DNA from: Pseudomonas anguilliseptica
GTDB taxonomy: Bacteria > Pseudomonadota > Gammaproteobacteria > Pseudomonadales > Pseudomonadaceae
Reading direction: 5' to 3'
NCBI RefSeq assembly: GCF_900105355.1
Contig: NZ_FNSC01000001.1
Span: forward strand, 2,542,001-2,606,000
DNA: 64,000 nt
The notes below the pieces were generated by a model, which had not been told where the DNA came from, ran no database searches, and saw only the letters and a list, made by a program, of their open reading frames with translations. Each line of letters begins with the position of its first letter. Position 1 is the first letter of the stretch. Positions 28,475 to 37,906 of this stretch are shown one piece after another. The translations under genes were made by a program, and so were the position numbers.

Positions 28475-29086
28475 CTAGTCAGCCCAGCCCTGGTAGATAT
28501 AGGTCATGGGCCGAGGTCCCTTGAGGTAGCGATTGCTTAGTTCGCCAATCTGAAAACCGCCTGCGGTGATCAGCGCCTGGATATCGCGATTGAGGTGACA
28601 GCCGCCGGCCAGTGGTTTCCACAGCGGCGTCAGGCGGTTCTGCCAGCGCAGCACAGGCAGCTCCGGAGCCAGGCCGTGCTCGCAGAACAGCAGGCGACCG
28701 CCGGGCTTGAGCACGCGGCGCATTTCCTTCAGCGCCGCCACGGCGTCGGGGATGGTGCACAGGGTAAAGGTGCAGACGATGCTGTCGAAGCTGGCGTCGT
28801 CGGCCTGAATCTGTCCCAGTTCGAGGGCAATCATCTCCACTGGGGTGCTGATCGCGGCGGCCCGTTGTCTGGCCAACCTCTGCATATCGGCGCTGGGGTC
28901 GACACCGATGATCACGCTGACCTTTGCAGCGTCATAGAACGCCAGATTAAGGCCGCTGCCGATGCCGATTTCAAGCACCCGGCCATGGGCCTGTGGCACC
29001 AGTTGTGAACGGGCTTTCATCACCGCGCCCATGCCACAGGCGAAGTCGATCAGATGTGGCAGCAGATAGCGCTCATACAGGCTCAC
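28475..29086 (-). CDS. Class I SAM-dependent methyltransferase
   Basis: The 203-aa protein has motif I VLEIGIGSGLNLAFYD, the acidic loop VIIGVDPSADMQRLA, and FDSIVCTFTLCTIPDAVAAL, all standard for UbiE-like enzymes. The C-terminal text FQIGELSNRYLKGPRPMTYI matches the Pseudomonas group annotated simply as methyltransferase. The substrate is unknown. It is followed on the same strand by nothing until the GGDEF-EAL gene. Confidence 0.87.
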   Translation of the reverse strand: MSLYERYLLPHLIDFACGMGAVMKARSQLVPQAHGRVLEIGIGSGLNLAFYDAAKVSVIIGVDPSADMQRLARQRAAAISTPVEMIALELGQIQADDASFDSIVCTFTLCTIPDAVAALKEMRRVLKPGGRLLFCEHGLAPELPVLRWQNRLTPLWKPLAGGCHLNRDIQALITAGGFQIGELSNRYLKGPRPMTYIYQGWAD

Positions 29087-29103
29087 GGGTGCCCTCGGCA
29101 GGG

Positions 29104-29442
29104 TTATTCGGCGTCGCCTGGCAGGTCACTGTTGTCACCGCTGACAGCGGCAAAACATTTGATCAGATGAGCGCAGGTAGTGCCGCTAATGTTCCAGGCG
29201 TCGGCCTCACCATCAAAGCGTGCGGCGATTACCTGGGCCAGGCTGAAGTGCCATTTGCGCAGGGCGCGGCCGTCCATGCATTCGATGCTCAGTAGTGGCG
29301 TATCACCAGCGGGTGGGGGGCCGGCCTGGTGCTGGGCCAGTTGTTCGGCGTCCAGGTTGAATTGCCAGGCATGCAGGCCGTCGATTTCCAGCATGTCGGC
29401 GTGGCTCAGGGCGCTGATCAGGTCGTGCGGGGTGGTGCTCAT
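29104..29442 (-). CDS. Small conserved protein (DUF5629-like)
   Basis: The 112-aa soluble protein starts MSTTPHDLISALSHADMLEI and ends with an acidic tail. I associate this with a small Pseudomonas family (DUF5629), by memory only. It lies in a minus-strand cluster between the methyltransferase and an NAD(P)-binding protein. No motif points to an activity. Confidence 0.55.
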   Translation of the reverse strand: MSTTPHDLISALSHADMLEIDGLHAWQFNLDAEQLAQHQAGPPPAGDTPLLSIECMDGRALRKWHFSLAQVIAARFDGEADAWNISGTTCAHLIKCFAAVSGDNSDLPGDAE

Positions 29443-29470
29443 AGGTCGATGGCTTCTTGATTAACAGCAG

Positions 29471-30112
29471 TTAGCGGCCGAGGCGGCGCAGTTGGTCTGA
29501 TTCGATTACCCGAGTGCCGGCATCTTCCTCCAGGGCAAGACGCCACAGGGCACGGGCCAATACGGTGGCTTCGATGCCACGGTACTTGCCCGGCAGCCAG
29601 CGCATAAAGGGAGCGGCCAAGCGCTCGCCAAGGCGGAATTCCTGGCGTGCGCCAAGCAGTAACGAAGGGCGGGCGATGGTCAGCTGCGGCCAGTCCTGCG
29701 CGCGCAGGGCCTGCTCCATTTGGCCTTTGACCTTGTTGTAGAACACGGTGGAATTGGCATCCGCGCCGAGGGCGCTGATCACCAGCAGGTGACGTGCACC
29801 GAGGGCGCGGGCGCGCTCGGCGAAGGCGATCACCAGGTCATGATCGACCGCGCGAAAAGCCTCTTGCGAGCCGGCCTGTTTGATCGTGCTGCCCAGGCAG
29901 CAGAAAGCCGTATCGACCTTGCCCGTCAGTTGCGGCAGCAGGGCCAGCAGTTCGCCCTGCGGGTTTTCCAGGTGTGCGTGCGCGGCCAGAGGGCGGCGGC
30001 TGGGGGCCAGTACGCGAGCGACGGTGGGCTCGTTCAGCAGGCGGTCCAGCAGGTGCTCGCCGGTCAGTCCGGTGGCGCCTGCGAGAAGGATGTGCTGTGG
30101 CGTCAAATACAT
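29471..30112 (-). CDS. NAD(P)-binding SDR-like oxidoreductase
   Basis: From ATG 30112 (GGAGAA upstream) the 213-aa protein starts [20 protein letters not shown], a Rossmann GxxGxxG fingerprint, and continues with [18 protein letters not shown] and [20 protein letters not shown], as in HTATIP2/YwnB-like atypical SDRs. The Tyr-x-x-x-Lys pair is YNKVK. The substrate is unknown. Confidence 0.83.
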   Translation of the reverse strand: MYLTPQHILLAGATGLTGEHLLDRLLNEPTVARVLAPSRRPLAAHAHLENPQGELLALLPQLTGKVDTAFCCLGSTIKQAGSQEAFRAVDHDLVIAFAERARALGARHLLVISALGADANSTVFYNKVKGQMEQALRAQDWPQLTIARPSLLLGARQEFRLGERLAAPFMRWLPGKYRGIEATVLARALWRLALEEDAGTRVIESDQLRRLGR

Positions 30113-30173
30113 AGTGTGAAGTTCTCCGCTGATATCAATCAGCTTATCAGGCCGTTGGTGGCGTGCATGGCTG

Positions 30174-31901
30174 TTATGGGTTGACCGCAGATTGCGCCTC
30201 AAGTGCATTGTTCAGGGCGCGCTCGGCCTGCTGTTCGCGCAGCTTGCGCCACTGTGCGAGCACCGCCTTGGCTGGCCAGATCTGCGGCTCGGAGGCTTCG
30301 AAGCCGTCGGCCTTTTCGCGTTCGACAACACTGGCCTGGGCCAGCTTGAAGGCGCGCTGCAGGTCATCGGTCTGCTGCAGGGCTTCGGCAAACAGGGCAC
30401 GGCCGAAGTAGGTGAAGTCGTTTTCCTCCGAGCAACCGAAGGACACCCGATCGGCCCGTGCGGCAGTGATCACCAGAGTCTTGTCATCCTGCAGTTTGGG
30501 GATAAAGCCACCGGAGTAGCAGGCTGAGATCACCAGCACCTTGTGGCGATCTTTCAGCGGCTCGAGCAGGGCAGCGAGTTCACTGGCGGGCAGGTCGTTG
30601 AGCTGCAGGCGCGGCTGGTCGAGGTTCAACTCGTGCCGAGCCGAGCCGTGGCTAGTCAGGTAGATAAAGATCAGGTCTTCCTCGCCGCTGCGTTCGGCCA
30701 GGGCCTGAACGCTGCGGCCCAAGCTGGCGCTGGTGGCCAGCGGGCGATCCGCTAGGTGGTCACGGTGGTTGACCAGGGTAATCAGGCCATGGGCAGCGAA
30801 GCGATCCTGCAGCAGATTGCCGACATAATCGGCCTCACGCATAAATACGCTCTGCTTACCGTCGCCGGCCAGGGTCAGGGCGTAGAGTTCGATGTCCGGG
30901 GTCGAGGCAGGCAGCTTGGCGATGGCGGTATCGAGCAGCCGGCCTTGTTCCAGCAGGCCGGTGGCCAGGTCGTCGGGTATGGCGTTGCCTTGAGCGTCAC
31001 GCGTCAGTCGGCCGTTCTGCCAGGTGCCGCTTTGCTGGCTGCCATCGACCAGCGTCAGGCTACCGGTGCCCTGGTATTGGCCGTAGGCAAAGTTGCCTTG
31101 ATAGATGCTGCCATCGGCCAGGCTTAGGCGACCTTCGCCGTGGTAGCTCCAGTCGCTGAATTGGCCAGCGTAATGGCTGCCGTCGCTGCCCTTGAATTCG
31201 CCTTTGCCGGTGAGGCTGCCATGGGTGAAGCGTCCGCTCCAGACTTCGCCATCGGCACTTTGGTAGCGACCCTTGCCGTGGAATTGGTTGTCACGGAACT
31301 GGCCACTGTAGAGGTCGCCGTCGAGATTCTTGAAGCTACCCTGGCCATTAAGCTGGCTGTTGTCGAAGGTGCCGGTGTATGCATTGCCTTCCGCGTCGGT
31401 CAGTACGCCCTGGCCGTCGGGTTCGCCCTTTTTGAACTGGCCCTGGAAGCTGGCGCCGTTGCTCCACTGCAGCTTGCCCAGGCCATTGTATTGACCTTTG
31501 CTGAACTCGCCGCGGTATTCCAGCTGGCTGCTTTTCAGGTGGCCTTCGCCGCTGGGCATGCCGTTGACAAAGCCACCCTCGTAACGGCTGCCGTCGCTGT
31601 AGGTGAGGCTGCCCTGGCCGTGGAAGTCGCCGCCTTGAAACTCGCCGCGGTAGAGCTCGCCGTGCTTGCTGCGCCATTCCCCCTGGCCGTTGAACTGGCC
31701 GTCCTTGAATTGCCCCTGATAGTAGCTGCCGTCGTTGTAATCCAAGCGACCAGGACCTTGCAGCAGACCGTCGATAACTTCGCCACGGTAGCGCCCGCCA
31801 TCGGGTAGCACGGCATCCGGTGGCAGCAAGGGTTCGCCATCGCCACAGGCGACAAGCAGCAGGGCGAGGCTCAGTGGAGCCAGAAGGGAGAGGCGGCGCA
31901 T
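30174..31901 (-). CDS. MORN-repeat lipoprotein with C13-family (caspase-fold) peptidase domain
   Basis: The 575-aa product has a lipobox ([11 protein letters not shown], Cys19), then about eleven MORN repeats from residue 37 to 300 (for example [16 protein letters not shown] and [16 protein letters not shown]), then a C13/legumain-like domain with the His in [14 protein letters not shown] and the nucleophile in [16 protein letters not shown]. Both catalytic residues are present. The lipoprotein signal places it on the periplasmic side of a membrane. Substrate and partner are unknown. It stands alone, with a terminator upstream shared with the maoC-like gene. Confidence 0.88.
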   Translation of the reverse strand: MRRLSLLAPLSLALLLVACGDGEPLLPPDAVLPDGGRYRGEVIDGLLQGPGRLDYNDGSYYQGQFKDGQFNGQGEWRSKHGELYRGEFQGGDFHGQGSLTYSDGSRYEGGFVNGMPSGEGHLKSSQLEYRGEFSKGQYNGLGKLQWSNGASFQGQFKKGEPDGQGVLTDAEGNAYTGTFDNSQLNGQGSFKNLDGDLYSGQFRDNQFHGKGRYQSADGEVWSGRFTHGSLTGKGEFKGSDGSHYAGQFSDWSYHGEGRLSLADGSIYQGNFAYGQYQGTGSLTLVDGSQQSGTWQNGRLTRDAQGNAIPDDLATGLLEQGRLLDTAIAKLPASTPDIELYALTLAGDGKQSVFMREADYVGNLLQDRFAAHGLITLVNHRDHLADRPLATSASLGRSVQALAERSGEEDLIFIYLTSHGSARHELNLDQPRLQLNDLPASELAALLEPLKDRHKVLVISACYSGGFIPKLQDDKTLVITAARADRVSFGCSEENDFTYFGRALFAEALQQTDDLQRAFKLAQASVVEREKADGFEASEPQIWPAKAVLAQWRKLREQQAERALNNALEAQSAVNP

Positions 31902-31993
31902 GCAGAAAATCCAGGCTGGAAGGTCGTTGCCGAGTATGCCTTAAAGTGCTCGAAGTGCCGTGATTGAGCGCACCGGCGCAAGCATAAAAATAA

Positions 31994-32024
31994 AAAGGCG
32001 CACGTGCAGATGCCTGTGCGCCTT
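31994..32024. terminator. Hairpin terminator between MORN-protease and MaoC-like genes
   Basis: AAAGGCGCAC, twelve-base loop, GTGCGCCTTT. On the minus strand the stem is followed by TTTTATTTTTAT, so it ends the MaoC-like transcript. Confidence 0.85.
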
Positions 32025-32040
32025 TGTCCAGTGGCTGCGA

Positions 32041-32496
32041 TCAGACGAAGCAGAGCGTCAGCGGTTCGGCGATATAGGCGGGTTTTTCCGAACCTTCAAT
32101 CTCCAGCACGACCTTGGCCTTGAGCAGCCATTGGCCAGGGTTCTTCTCGTGGGCGTCGGTCAGGCTGACCACCAGGCGGACGTTGGAGTTGACCTTCACC
32201 GGCTGGATAAAGCGCACGCTGTCCAGACCATAGTTGACGGCCATCTTCAGCCCTTTGGGCATGATCATGATGCCTTCCATCAGCTTGGGTACCAGCGACA
32301 GCGAGAGGAAGCCGTGGGCGATGGTGGAGCCGAAGGGGGTGAGCTTGGCTTTTTCCGGGGCGACGTGGATGAACTGATGGTCGCCCGTGCATTCGGCGAA
32401 CTGGTTGATGCGTTCCTGGTCGATGGTCAGCCAGTCGGAACGACCGAGTTCTTTACCGATATAGCTGGGCAATTCGGCGGCGGGTACTGATGTCAT
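32041..32496 (-). CDS. MaoC-family (R)-hydratase-like protein
   Basis: From ATG 32496 (AAGGAG upstream) the 151-aa hot-dog-fold protein carries the hydratase-2 motif: CTGDHQFIHVAPEKAKLTPF with the catalytic Asp and His, and GSTIAHGFLSLSLVPKLMEG. It probably hydrates an enoyl-CoA. It is a single-gene unit closed by a terminator. Confidence 0.88.
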   Translation of the reverse strand: MTSVPAAELPSYIGKELGRSDWLTIDQERINQFAECTGDHQFIHVAPEKAKLTPFGSTIAHGFLSLSLVPKLMEGIMIMPKGLKMAVNYGLDSVRFIQPVKVNSNVRLVVSLTDAHEKNPGQWLLKAKVVLEIEGSEKPAYIAEPLTLCFV

Positions 32497-32662
32497 GGTT
32501 TCTCCTTGAAGACGCAAGTGTTGTTTTTTTCGGGCGTAAATCCTTCTGCCCTAAGATCATCATGGGTTTGCCGCAGGGTCAAGTGCCTATTGCGGCCTGC
32601 GTCTGTGCACCGCTTGATTCTTCGCGACCGCTGTAAACCGGCCCCTGCCGGGCGCTTCTGCT

Positions 32663-32668
32663 TATAAT
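32663..32668 (+). promoter_or_regulatory. Likely -10 box of the cidA/lrgB operon
   Basis: TATAAT lies 46 bases before the first ATG. The region about 17 bases upstream has no good -35 match. Confidence 0.35.
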
Positions 32669-32713
32669 GCGCGGCACCGTGTCTGGGATCATACGATTCG
32701 GAGATTACCCATC

Positions 32714-33073
32714 ATGCTGCTACGCGGCCTTTCCTGGCTGGTGCTGTGCCAGTTGCTCGGCACTGCGCTGAATGTCCTGCTGATCCCGATCCTGCCGGGT
32801 CCGATCATCGGCATGCTGCTGTTGTTCGGCTTTCTGCTGCTGCGCGGTGAGGTGGGCGAGCCGTTGCATTTGGCCTCCACCAGCCTGTTGAAATACCTGC
32901 CGCTGTTGTTGGTGCCGCCAGCGGTGGGGGTGATGGCCTATGCCGAGGATATCTTTGCCGACTTCTGGGCGATTGCCGGTGCGCTGCTGCTGTCGCTGCT
33001 GATCTCCATCGTGTTCGCCGGCTGGTTGATGCAGAAGTTGATCGATCGTCAGCAACGTCGGGAGGGCGCATGA
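32714..33073 (+). CDS. CidA/LrgA holin-like protein
   Basis: The 119-aa protein has four predicted membrane helices, with LLIPILPGPIIGMLLLFGFL, the CidA/LrgA hallmark. These proteins resemble holins and affect murein hydrolase export and overflow-metabolite balance. The stop overlaps the start of the LrgB gene (ATGA), so the two are made together. GGAGA precedes the ATG. Confidence 0.9.
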   Translation: MLLRGLSWLVLCQLLGTALNVLLIPILPGPIIGMLLLFGFLLLRGEVGEPLHLASTSLLKYLPLLLVPPAVGVMAYAEDIFADFWAIAGALLLSLLISIVFAGWLMQKLIDRQQRREGA

Positions 33074-33786
33074 CGCTGGAATGGCACGCCGCTTGGCAGG
33101 CGCTGATTCACCATCCGTTGTTTGGCGTGGGCATCACCCTCGGCGCCTATCAGCTGGCGATTGCCGCCTATGAGAAAACCCGCTGGGTGTTTCTGCAGCC
33201 GGTGTTGCTGTCGATGCTTACAGTGATCGGCATTCTTCTGGCCTGCGGTTTGACCTTTGCCGAGTACAAGGACAGCGCGGCGGCGCTGACGCTGTTCCTC
33301 GGGCCGACCACGGTGGCGCTGGCCGTGCCGCTGTTCCTTAATCTGCGGCGAATTCGCCAGCTGTTCTGGCCGACGCTGATCACCCTGCTGGTGGCCGGCG
33401 TGGTTGCGACTGTATTGGGGATTACCCTGGCCTGGGTCTTCGGTGCCGAGCAGATCATGCTGATGAGCATGGCACCCAAATCGGTGACCTCGCCGATTGC
33501 CATGCTGGTGGCCAATCAGATTGGCGGGATTGCCGCCCTGGCGGCGGTGTTTGTGATGATCACCGGGATTATCGGCGCGATCATCGGCCCGGCGCTGCTC
33601 AAGCGCTGTGGCGTGCAGCATCCGGCTGCACTGGGCATGGCCCTGGGCCTGACTGCGCACGCGGTCGGCACCGCCCGCGCGCTGCAGGACGGCGAGGAGT
33701 GCGGCGCGTTCTCCGCCTTGGCAATGAGTCTGATGGGCGTATTCACTGCCGTATTGCTGCCGCTGGCTATTCTGTTGTGGTTATAA
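33070..33786 (+). CDS. LrgB-family membrane protein
   Basis: The 238-aa protein has about seven membrane helices and the family's PTTVALAVPLFLNLRRIRQL and MAPKSVTSPIAMLVANQIGG. It partners the upstream CidA/LrgA protein. The membrane topology and length are normal. Confidence 0.92.
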   Translation: MTLEWHAAWQALIHHPLFGVGITLGAYQLAIAAYEKTRWVFLQPVLLSMLTVIGILLACGLTFAEYKDSAAALTLFLGPTTVALAVPLFLNLRRIRQLFWPTLITLLVAGVVATVLGITLAWVFGAEQIMLMSMAPKSVTSPIAMLVANQIGGIAALAAVFVMITGIIGAIIGPALLKRCGVQHPAALGMALGLTAHAVGTARALQDGEECGAFSALAMSLMGVFTAVLLPLAILLWL

Positions 33787-33796
33787 GGAGGCGCCT

Positions 33797-34384
33797 GTGA
33801 CCCTACCGCTATTTCCATTGAATACCGTGCTGTTTCCCGGCTGCATGCTCGACTTGCAGATATTCGAGGCGCGCTATCTGGATATGATTAGCCGCTGCAT
33901 GAAGCAGGGCGAGGGCTTTGGCGTGGTCTGCATCATCGACGGCGCTGAAGTGGGCGAGGCGGCCGGGCAGTTCTCGGCAATAGGCTGCGAGGCGCTGATT
34001 CGCGATTTTCAGCAGTTGCCTAATGGCCTGTTGGGGATTCGCGTTGAGGGTGGTCGGCGTTTTCGCGTGCAGCGCGCGCAAGTGCTACCGGATCAACTGA
34101 CTCTGGCCGAGGTTGAATGGCTGGACGAGCAGCCGGAGCAGCCGCTGGAAGCTGAGCATGCTGACCTGGTGGCATTGCTCGGTGCGCTAAGCGCTCACCC
34201 GCTGGTGGCGTCGCTGGGCATGTCGAGCGAGCCGATGGGGCAGGAGGCATTGGCTAATCAGCTGGCCTATCTGTTGCCGCTGGACGCCGAGCAGAAGCTG
34301 CAGTTGCTTGAAACCCCCGGGGTGCAGCTGCGTCTGGAGTTGCTGCAGCTGCTGCTGGAACTGCTGCAGGGCGAGCGTCAGTAA
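33797..34384 (+). CDS. Lon N-terminal-domain (substrate-binding) protein
   Basis: The 195-aa product starts at GTG 33797 (AAGGAGG upstream): TLPLFPLNTVLFPGCMLDLQ, then IFEARYLDMISRCMKQGEGF, which are the LON substrate-binding domain without ATPase or protease. It follows the LrgB gene by 10 bp. It may recruit substrates or inhibit; the role is not known. Its end overlaps the convergent gene by 7 bp. Confidence 0.88.
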   Translation: MTLPLFPLNTVLFPGCMLDLQIFEARYLDMISRCMKQGEGFGVVCIIDGAEVGEAAGQFSAIGCEALIRDFQQLPNGLLGIRVEGGRRFRVQRAQVLPDQLTLAEVEWLDEQPEQPLEAEHADLVALLGALSAHPLVASLGMSSEPMGQEALANQLAYLLPLDAEQKLQLLETPGVQLRLELLQLLLELLQGERQ

Positions 34385-35694
34385 CGGTACAGCAGCACCC
34401 CGGCGGACAGCTGCCAGGTGGTGATGCCGCCGAGCAGGGCGATAATCGCCGGCAGCAACAGCCACCAGACTTTCCCCGACAACGCCGGCAGTGGCGTGCG
34501 CCATTGCACCAGGGCCAGGCTCAGCGCGCAGAAACAGGCCGCCAACATGGCCCCGGCGATGATGTCGCTGGGCCAGTGCACCCCCAGGTATATCCGCGAG
34601 CCGGCAATCGCTGCGGCTGGCAGGCAGGCCAGCAGCAGCCAGGTCAGGCGCATACGTGTCGGTTGGCCGCGGCCGGCCAGCACCCCGAGTAGCAGAAAGA
34701 ACGCGAAGGCCGCCGAGCTGTGTCCACTGGGAAAACTGAAACTGTTCAGCGGCTCCAGCAGCACGTCGGGGCGGCTGCGGGCGAAGAATGCTTTCAGCGC
34801 GCCGTTGGCCAGGGCGGTGCCGAGCAGGCTGCCAATCGCCAGGCAGAGCGCGCGCCATTGCCGGGTCGCCAGCAGAATCAGGCACAGCAACACGGCCGCC
34901 GCCAGTTGCGTGCGCATATCGCCGAGGCGGGTGACCAGCACCATCAGGGTGTCCAGCGCCGCGCTGCGATGCTCCTGCACCAAGGTCAGCAGGCCTTGAT
35001 CAAGCTGGCTCAGGTGTGGCCAGCTGAGCATCAGGCCAATCAGCAGAGCCAGGCTTGCCGCCGCGGTCAGCAGGCTGGCGTGCCGTTGTCCACGCAAGCT
35101 GCCTTGCACGCTGATGCCCACTACCAGTGCCACACAGGCGGCAATGGCCCCGGCCTGGGTCCAGAACCCTTCTGGCAGCGGCAGGCGCAGGGCTGCACCC
35201 GTGGCCCAGCCGGGCAGCATATAGGCGATGGACCAACCAAGCCCAGCCAGCAGGCTGACGCTAAAAAAGCGCACGAAGGGCATGTCGAACATGCCGGCGA
35301 CCATCGGCAGCATGGGTCGCAGTGGACCGATAAAACGCCCGACCAGCAGGCTGGCGACGCCGTAGCGCACAAAGTAGCCGTGGGCACTGTTCAGCCATTG
35401 CGGGTGATTACGCAGTACCGGCAGGCGGCCGATGTCCTGATGGAAATGGCGCCCCAGTGCATAGGACAGGCAATCGCCCAGTAGCCCGCCGCAAAACGCC
35501 AGCAGCAGGGTTTCGCCCAGGCCCAGCGCGCCGTTACCGGCCAACGCAGCGACGGCGAACAGCAATACGGTGCCGGGTACGAGAATGCCGACAATCGCCA
35601 GGCATTCGCCGCAGGCCAGCAAAAAAATCGCCAGGCCCAGCCATTCGGGGTTGGCGCTTAGCCAGAGGGTCAGGGTGTCGAACCATTGGCTCAT
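34378..35694 (-). CDS. DedA-PAP2 fusion: membrane phosphatase
   Basis: The 438-aa membrane protein combines an N-terminal DedA domain (about 10-200; VGRFIGPLRPMLPMVAGMFD) with a C-terminal PAP2 phosphatase whose three motifs are present: KAFFARSRPD, FSFPSGHSSAAFAFF and SRIYLGVHWPSD. It probably dephosphorylates a lipid such as undecaprenyl pyrophosphate or phosphatidate, with the DedA part moving lipid. Its start overlaps the stop of the glycosylase gene by 4 bp. Confidence 0.9.
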   Translation of the reverse strand: MSQWFDTLTLWLSANPEWLGLAIFLLACGECLAIVGILVPGTVLLFAVAALAGNGALGLGETLLLAFCGGLLGDCLSYALGRHFHQDIGRLPVLRNHPQWLNSAHGYFVRYGVASLLVGRFIGPLRPMLPMVAGMFDMPFVRFFSVSLLAGLGWSIAYMLPGWATGAALRLPLPEGFWTQAGAIAACVALVVGISVQGSLRGQRHASLLTAAASLALLIGLMLSWPHLSQLDQGLLTLVQEHRSAALDTLMVLVTRLGDMRTQLAAAVLLCLILLATRQWRALCLAIGSLLGTALANGALKAFFARSRPDVLLEPLNSFSFPSGHSSAAFAFFLLLGVLAGRGQPTRMRLTWLLLACLPAAAIAGSRIYLGVHWPSDIIAGAMLAACFCALSLALVQWRTPLPALSGKVWWLLLPAIIALLGGITTWQLSAGVLLYRY

Positions 35695-36407
35695 TGGTGG
35701 TCATCCATGGGGGTTAGCAGGTGATAGTCCTGGCCGGCTAGCTGGCCACGTCTTAACGGGTTGCGGGTGCAATGGCGGGCAAAGGCGGCATCGACAAAAC
35801 GGTAGGGCAGTTGCTCGTCGCGGCCGTGGGGGATGCCCAGGCGCGCACACTGCACGATCTGTTGCGGGCGCTCACCGAGGTCTTCGACAAACAGGTGTTG
35901 CTCATCGAATGCCTGCGCATCCCAATCCGGTACTTTCAAACCAAGCGATTTGCACAGCAGTGTTTGCCCGGCACAGAGGGTTTCGCGGCGGCGTGGTCTG
36001 CCCTGGGCGTCGGGGTTATTCGCCTGCATCTGCGCCACGGCATCTGCACTGCTGTGTTCGTCCTGCCAGGGATAGGCGGATTTGATCAGCACCGCATTGC
36101 CGGGGCCTTGGGCGCTGAAATTCAGTGAATCGCCGCCCCGGGCGTAATACATATAGATGTGTCCGCCATCCATAAACAGTGCGCGGCGTTTATGGGTGTA
36201 ACCGAGAGAGGCATGGCTGCCTTTCTCGCTCAGGTAGTAGGCCTCGGTCTCGATAATTCGCGCACTCAGCCAGCGCTCGCCCTGTTTATGGCGGATCACC
36301 TTGCCGAGCAGCTCGCGGGCCAGCAGGCGCGCGTCGCGGCCAAAGAAGCTGCCCGGCAGTGCGCGGCATTGAGGCCAGGGCAAACTTAGGTTGGGATCGG
36401 CTGGCAT
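35691..36407 (-). CDS. DNA-3-methyladenine glycosylase (AAG/MPG family)
   Basis: The 238-aa protein carries the AAG fold: FFGRDARLLARELLGKVIRH, the catalytic Glu in SARIIETEAYY, and HASLGYTHKRRALFMDGGHI with MYYARGGDSLNF. It removes alkylated purines from DNA. It is translationally coupled to the DedA-PAP2 gene downstream (ATGA overlap). Confidence 0.92.
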   Translation of the reverse strand: MPADPNLSLPWPQCRALPGSFFGRDARLLARELLGKVIRHKQGERWLSARIIETEAYYLSEKGSHASLGYTHKRRALFMDGGHIYMYYARGGDSLNFSAQGPGNAVLIKSAYPWQDEHSSADAVAQMQANNPDAQGRPRRRETLCAGQTLLCKSLGLKVPDWDAQAFDEQHLFVEDLGERPQQIVQCARLGIPHGRDEQLPYRFVDAAFARHCTRNPLRRGQLAGQDYHLLTPMDDHQ

Positions 36408-36515
36408 GCGGTGTTGTGCTTACTCGGCAGGGCATAGGCTGGGGCTGTTGCCGTTTCGGACACTCAGCCGAGCGTCGTTAAGCGGCCCATGATCATAACA
36501 ATAAGAGCCTGAATC

Positions 36516-37370
36516 ATGTCTGAACGTGCCCGCGTCAGCAGCGCCCATATCAGCCCTAGTGCCCATTACACCGGCTATATCTGGTATCGCCACCAGCTGG
36601 CAGATGCGGCTTTTGCCACCGGTTTCGGGCGTTTTGTGCATGGTCTGCTCAGCCCCATTACCTGGGGAACGCGGGTCGGTTTCGGTCTGGATATTGAGCA
36701 GTTTCTGCTGCAACGGCATCTGCAGATTGATGCCCAGCTGACGGCGGCGATTGAGCAGGGCGGCGTGTCTCAGGTGGTAGAGATCGCCTGCGGCCTGTCG
36801 CCACGCGGCCGTCGCTTTACTGCGCGGTATCCGCATGTGCGCTACGTCGAGGCTGATCTGCCGGTGATGGCCGCGCGTAAACGCCTACTGCTGAATGCCG
36901 AGGGTTGGCTGGGCAGTCAGCATCAGGTGCGCGCCGTGGATATCCTCGCCGAGGAGGGTGGCAAAAGCCTGGCGGCGCTGTTCGCCGAGCTGGATCACGG
37001 CAAACCGGTGGTGGTGATTACCGAAGGATTGGTGAATTACTTCGAGCTGGCGCTGATCGAGTCGTTCTGGACGCGCCTGGCCGAGCAGCTGCGCGAGTTC
37101 CCCCAGGCCACCTACCTGACCGAACTGTACCCGGACCTGCGCGAGCACCCACGTTACCGCCAGTTGCGCTGGGGCGTCGGCCTGATCGGCCGGCTGACCC
37201 GTGGCAACTACCCTCTGCATTACCGCAATGACCAGGCGATTGTGCAGGGTTTCCAGCGCTGCGGCTTCAGCCAGGTCGAGGTCTTCGACCCGAGCCGTAC
37301 GGCCCAGGCGCTTGGCCTGGCGCCATCGCGCAATGCCGGACTGGTGCGGGTGATCGAGGCGCGGGTTTAA
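36516..37370 (+). CDS. LCMT-like SAM-dependent methyltransferase
   Basis: The 284-aa protein has a binding loop VVEIACGLSPRGRRFTARYP and VVVITEGLVNYFELALIESF, the pattern of the leucine carboxyl methyltransferase (PPM1/LCMT) family. The substrate in bacteria of this group is not known. Its stop lies 6 bp before the likely left end of the Mu-like prophage, so it marks the host side of the junction. Confidence 0.8.
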   Translation: MSERARVSSAHISPSAHYTGYIWYRHQLADAAFATGFGRFVHGLLSPITWGTRVGFGLDIEQFLLQRHLQIDAQLTAAIEQGGVSQVVEIACGLSPRGRRFTARYPHVRYVEADLPVMAARKRLLLNAEGWLGSQHQVRAVDILAEEGGKSLAALFAELDHGKPVVVITEGLVNYFELALIESFWTRLAEQLREFPQATYLTELYPDLREHPRYRQLRWGVGLIGRLTRGNYPLHYRNDQAIVQGFQRCGFSQVEVFDPSRTAQALGLAPSRNAGLVRVIEARV

Positions 37371-37375
37371 GAGAC

Positions 37376-37470
37376 TGTTTTGGATCTCTGTGAGCTAGCG
37401 GGAGTATTGGCACAGGGGGCAAGTGCCGGAAGAAACCGGATAATGCCGGAAGAGGCCGGGCAGCATGGGC
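37376..37470 (+). other. Candidate prophage left end with MuA-binding-like repeats
   Basis: TGTTTTGGATCTCTGTGAGC resembles the Mu left terminus as I remember it (TGTATTGATTCACTTGAAG). Within the next 90 bp TGCCGGAAGA(A/G)(A/G)CCGG occurs twice with a 20-bp period, as repeated transposase-binding sites would. The preceding five bases GAGAC would be the host duplication. From 37471 to 37555 I see no gene. Confidence 0.55.
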
Positions 37471-37555
37471 TTGCGGGGTGCCGCCCGGCCTGTTCAGTGC
37501 CAAAACTCGAAAACGCCAAGAGCCAGCATATTTGCGGGCTTTTTGGCATTACAAG

Positions 37556-37879
37556 CTAGTAAACCGAAACGTCGAATGTAAGGCGCTTACCAGTCCTGTT
37601 CTGGTACATGTCGACAGCGCGCTTGTGGTTATCGGTAGCAAACTCGCAGTCTGCAAACTCGCATTCAACACAGATCGTTGTGGTCCTGCCAGTGCCCCCA
37701 TCATCATTGACCTGAAAGCCCCAATGAACGCGCCGAACGATGAAGCTCTCCACGCGAGGTTCATCACCTCGATTTACAGCGATGTAGTCGCCTTGCTGCG
37801 GAATCGCGGGCATTTCAATTTCCAGCGAGTAATCGGTTTCACCGCCGCCGGGCGGGACAAAGGCTAGAGCTACTTTCAT
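37556..37879 (-). CDS. Unrecognised prophage protein next to the repressor
   Basis: A 107-aa soluble protein, MKVALAFVPPGGGETDYSLE onwards, with a Cys-rich middle (CVECEFADCEFAT). Transcribed with the repressor and therefore probably expressed in the lysogen. The spacing (27 bp) suggests one transcript. No family is recognised. Confidence 0.6.
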   Translation of the reverse strand: MKVALAFVPPGGGETDYSLEIEMPAIPQQGDYIAVNRGDEPRVESFIVRRVHWGFQVNDDGGTGRTTTICVECEFADCEFATDNHKRAVDMYQNRTGKRLTFDVSVY

Positions 37880-37906
37880 ATCGACATTCCTTTTCGGGTT
37901 GTAAAA

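Noticed and set aside
37376..37470. CRISPR-like reading of the TGCCGGAAGA repeats
   Set aside because: Only two units with a 20-bp period and no spacers. They fit transposase-binding sites better. No CRISPR array was seen in the window.
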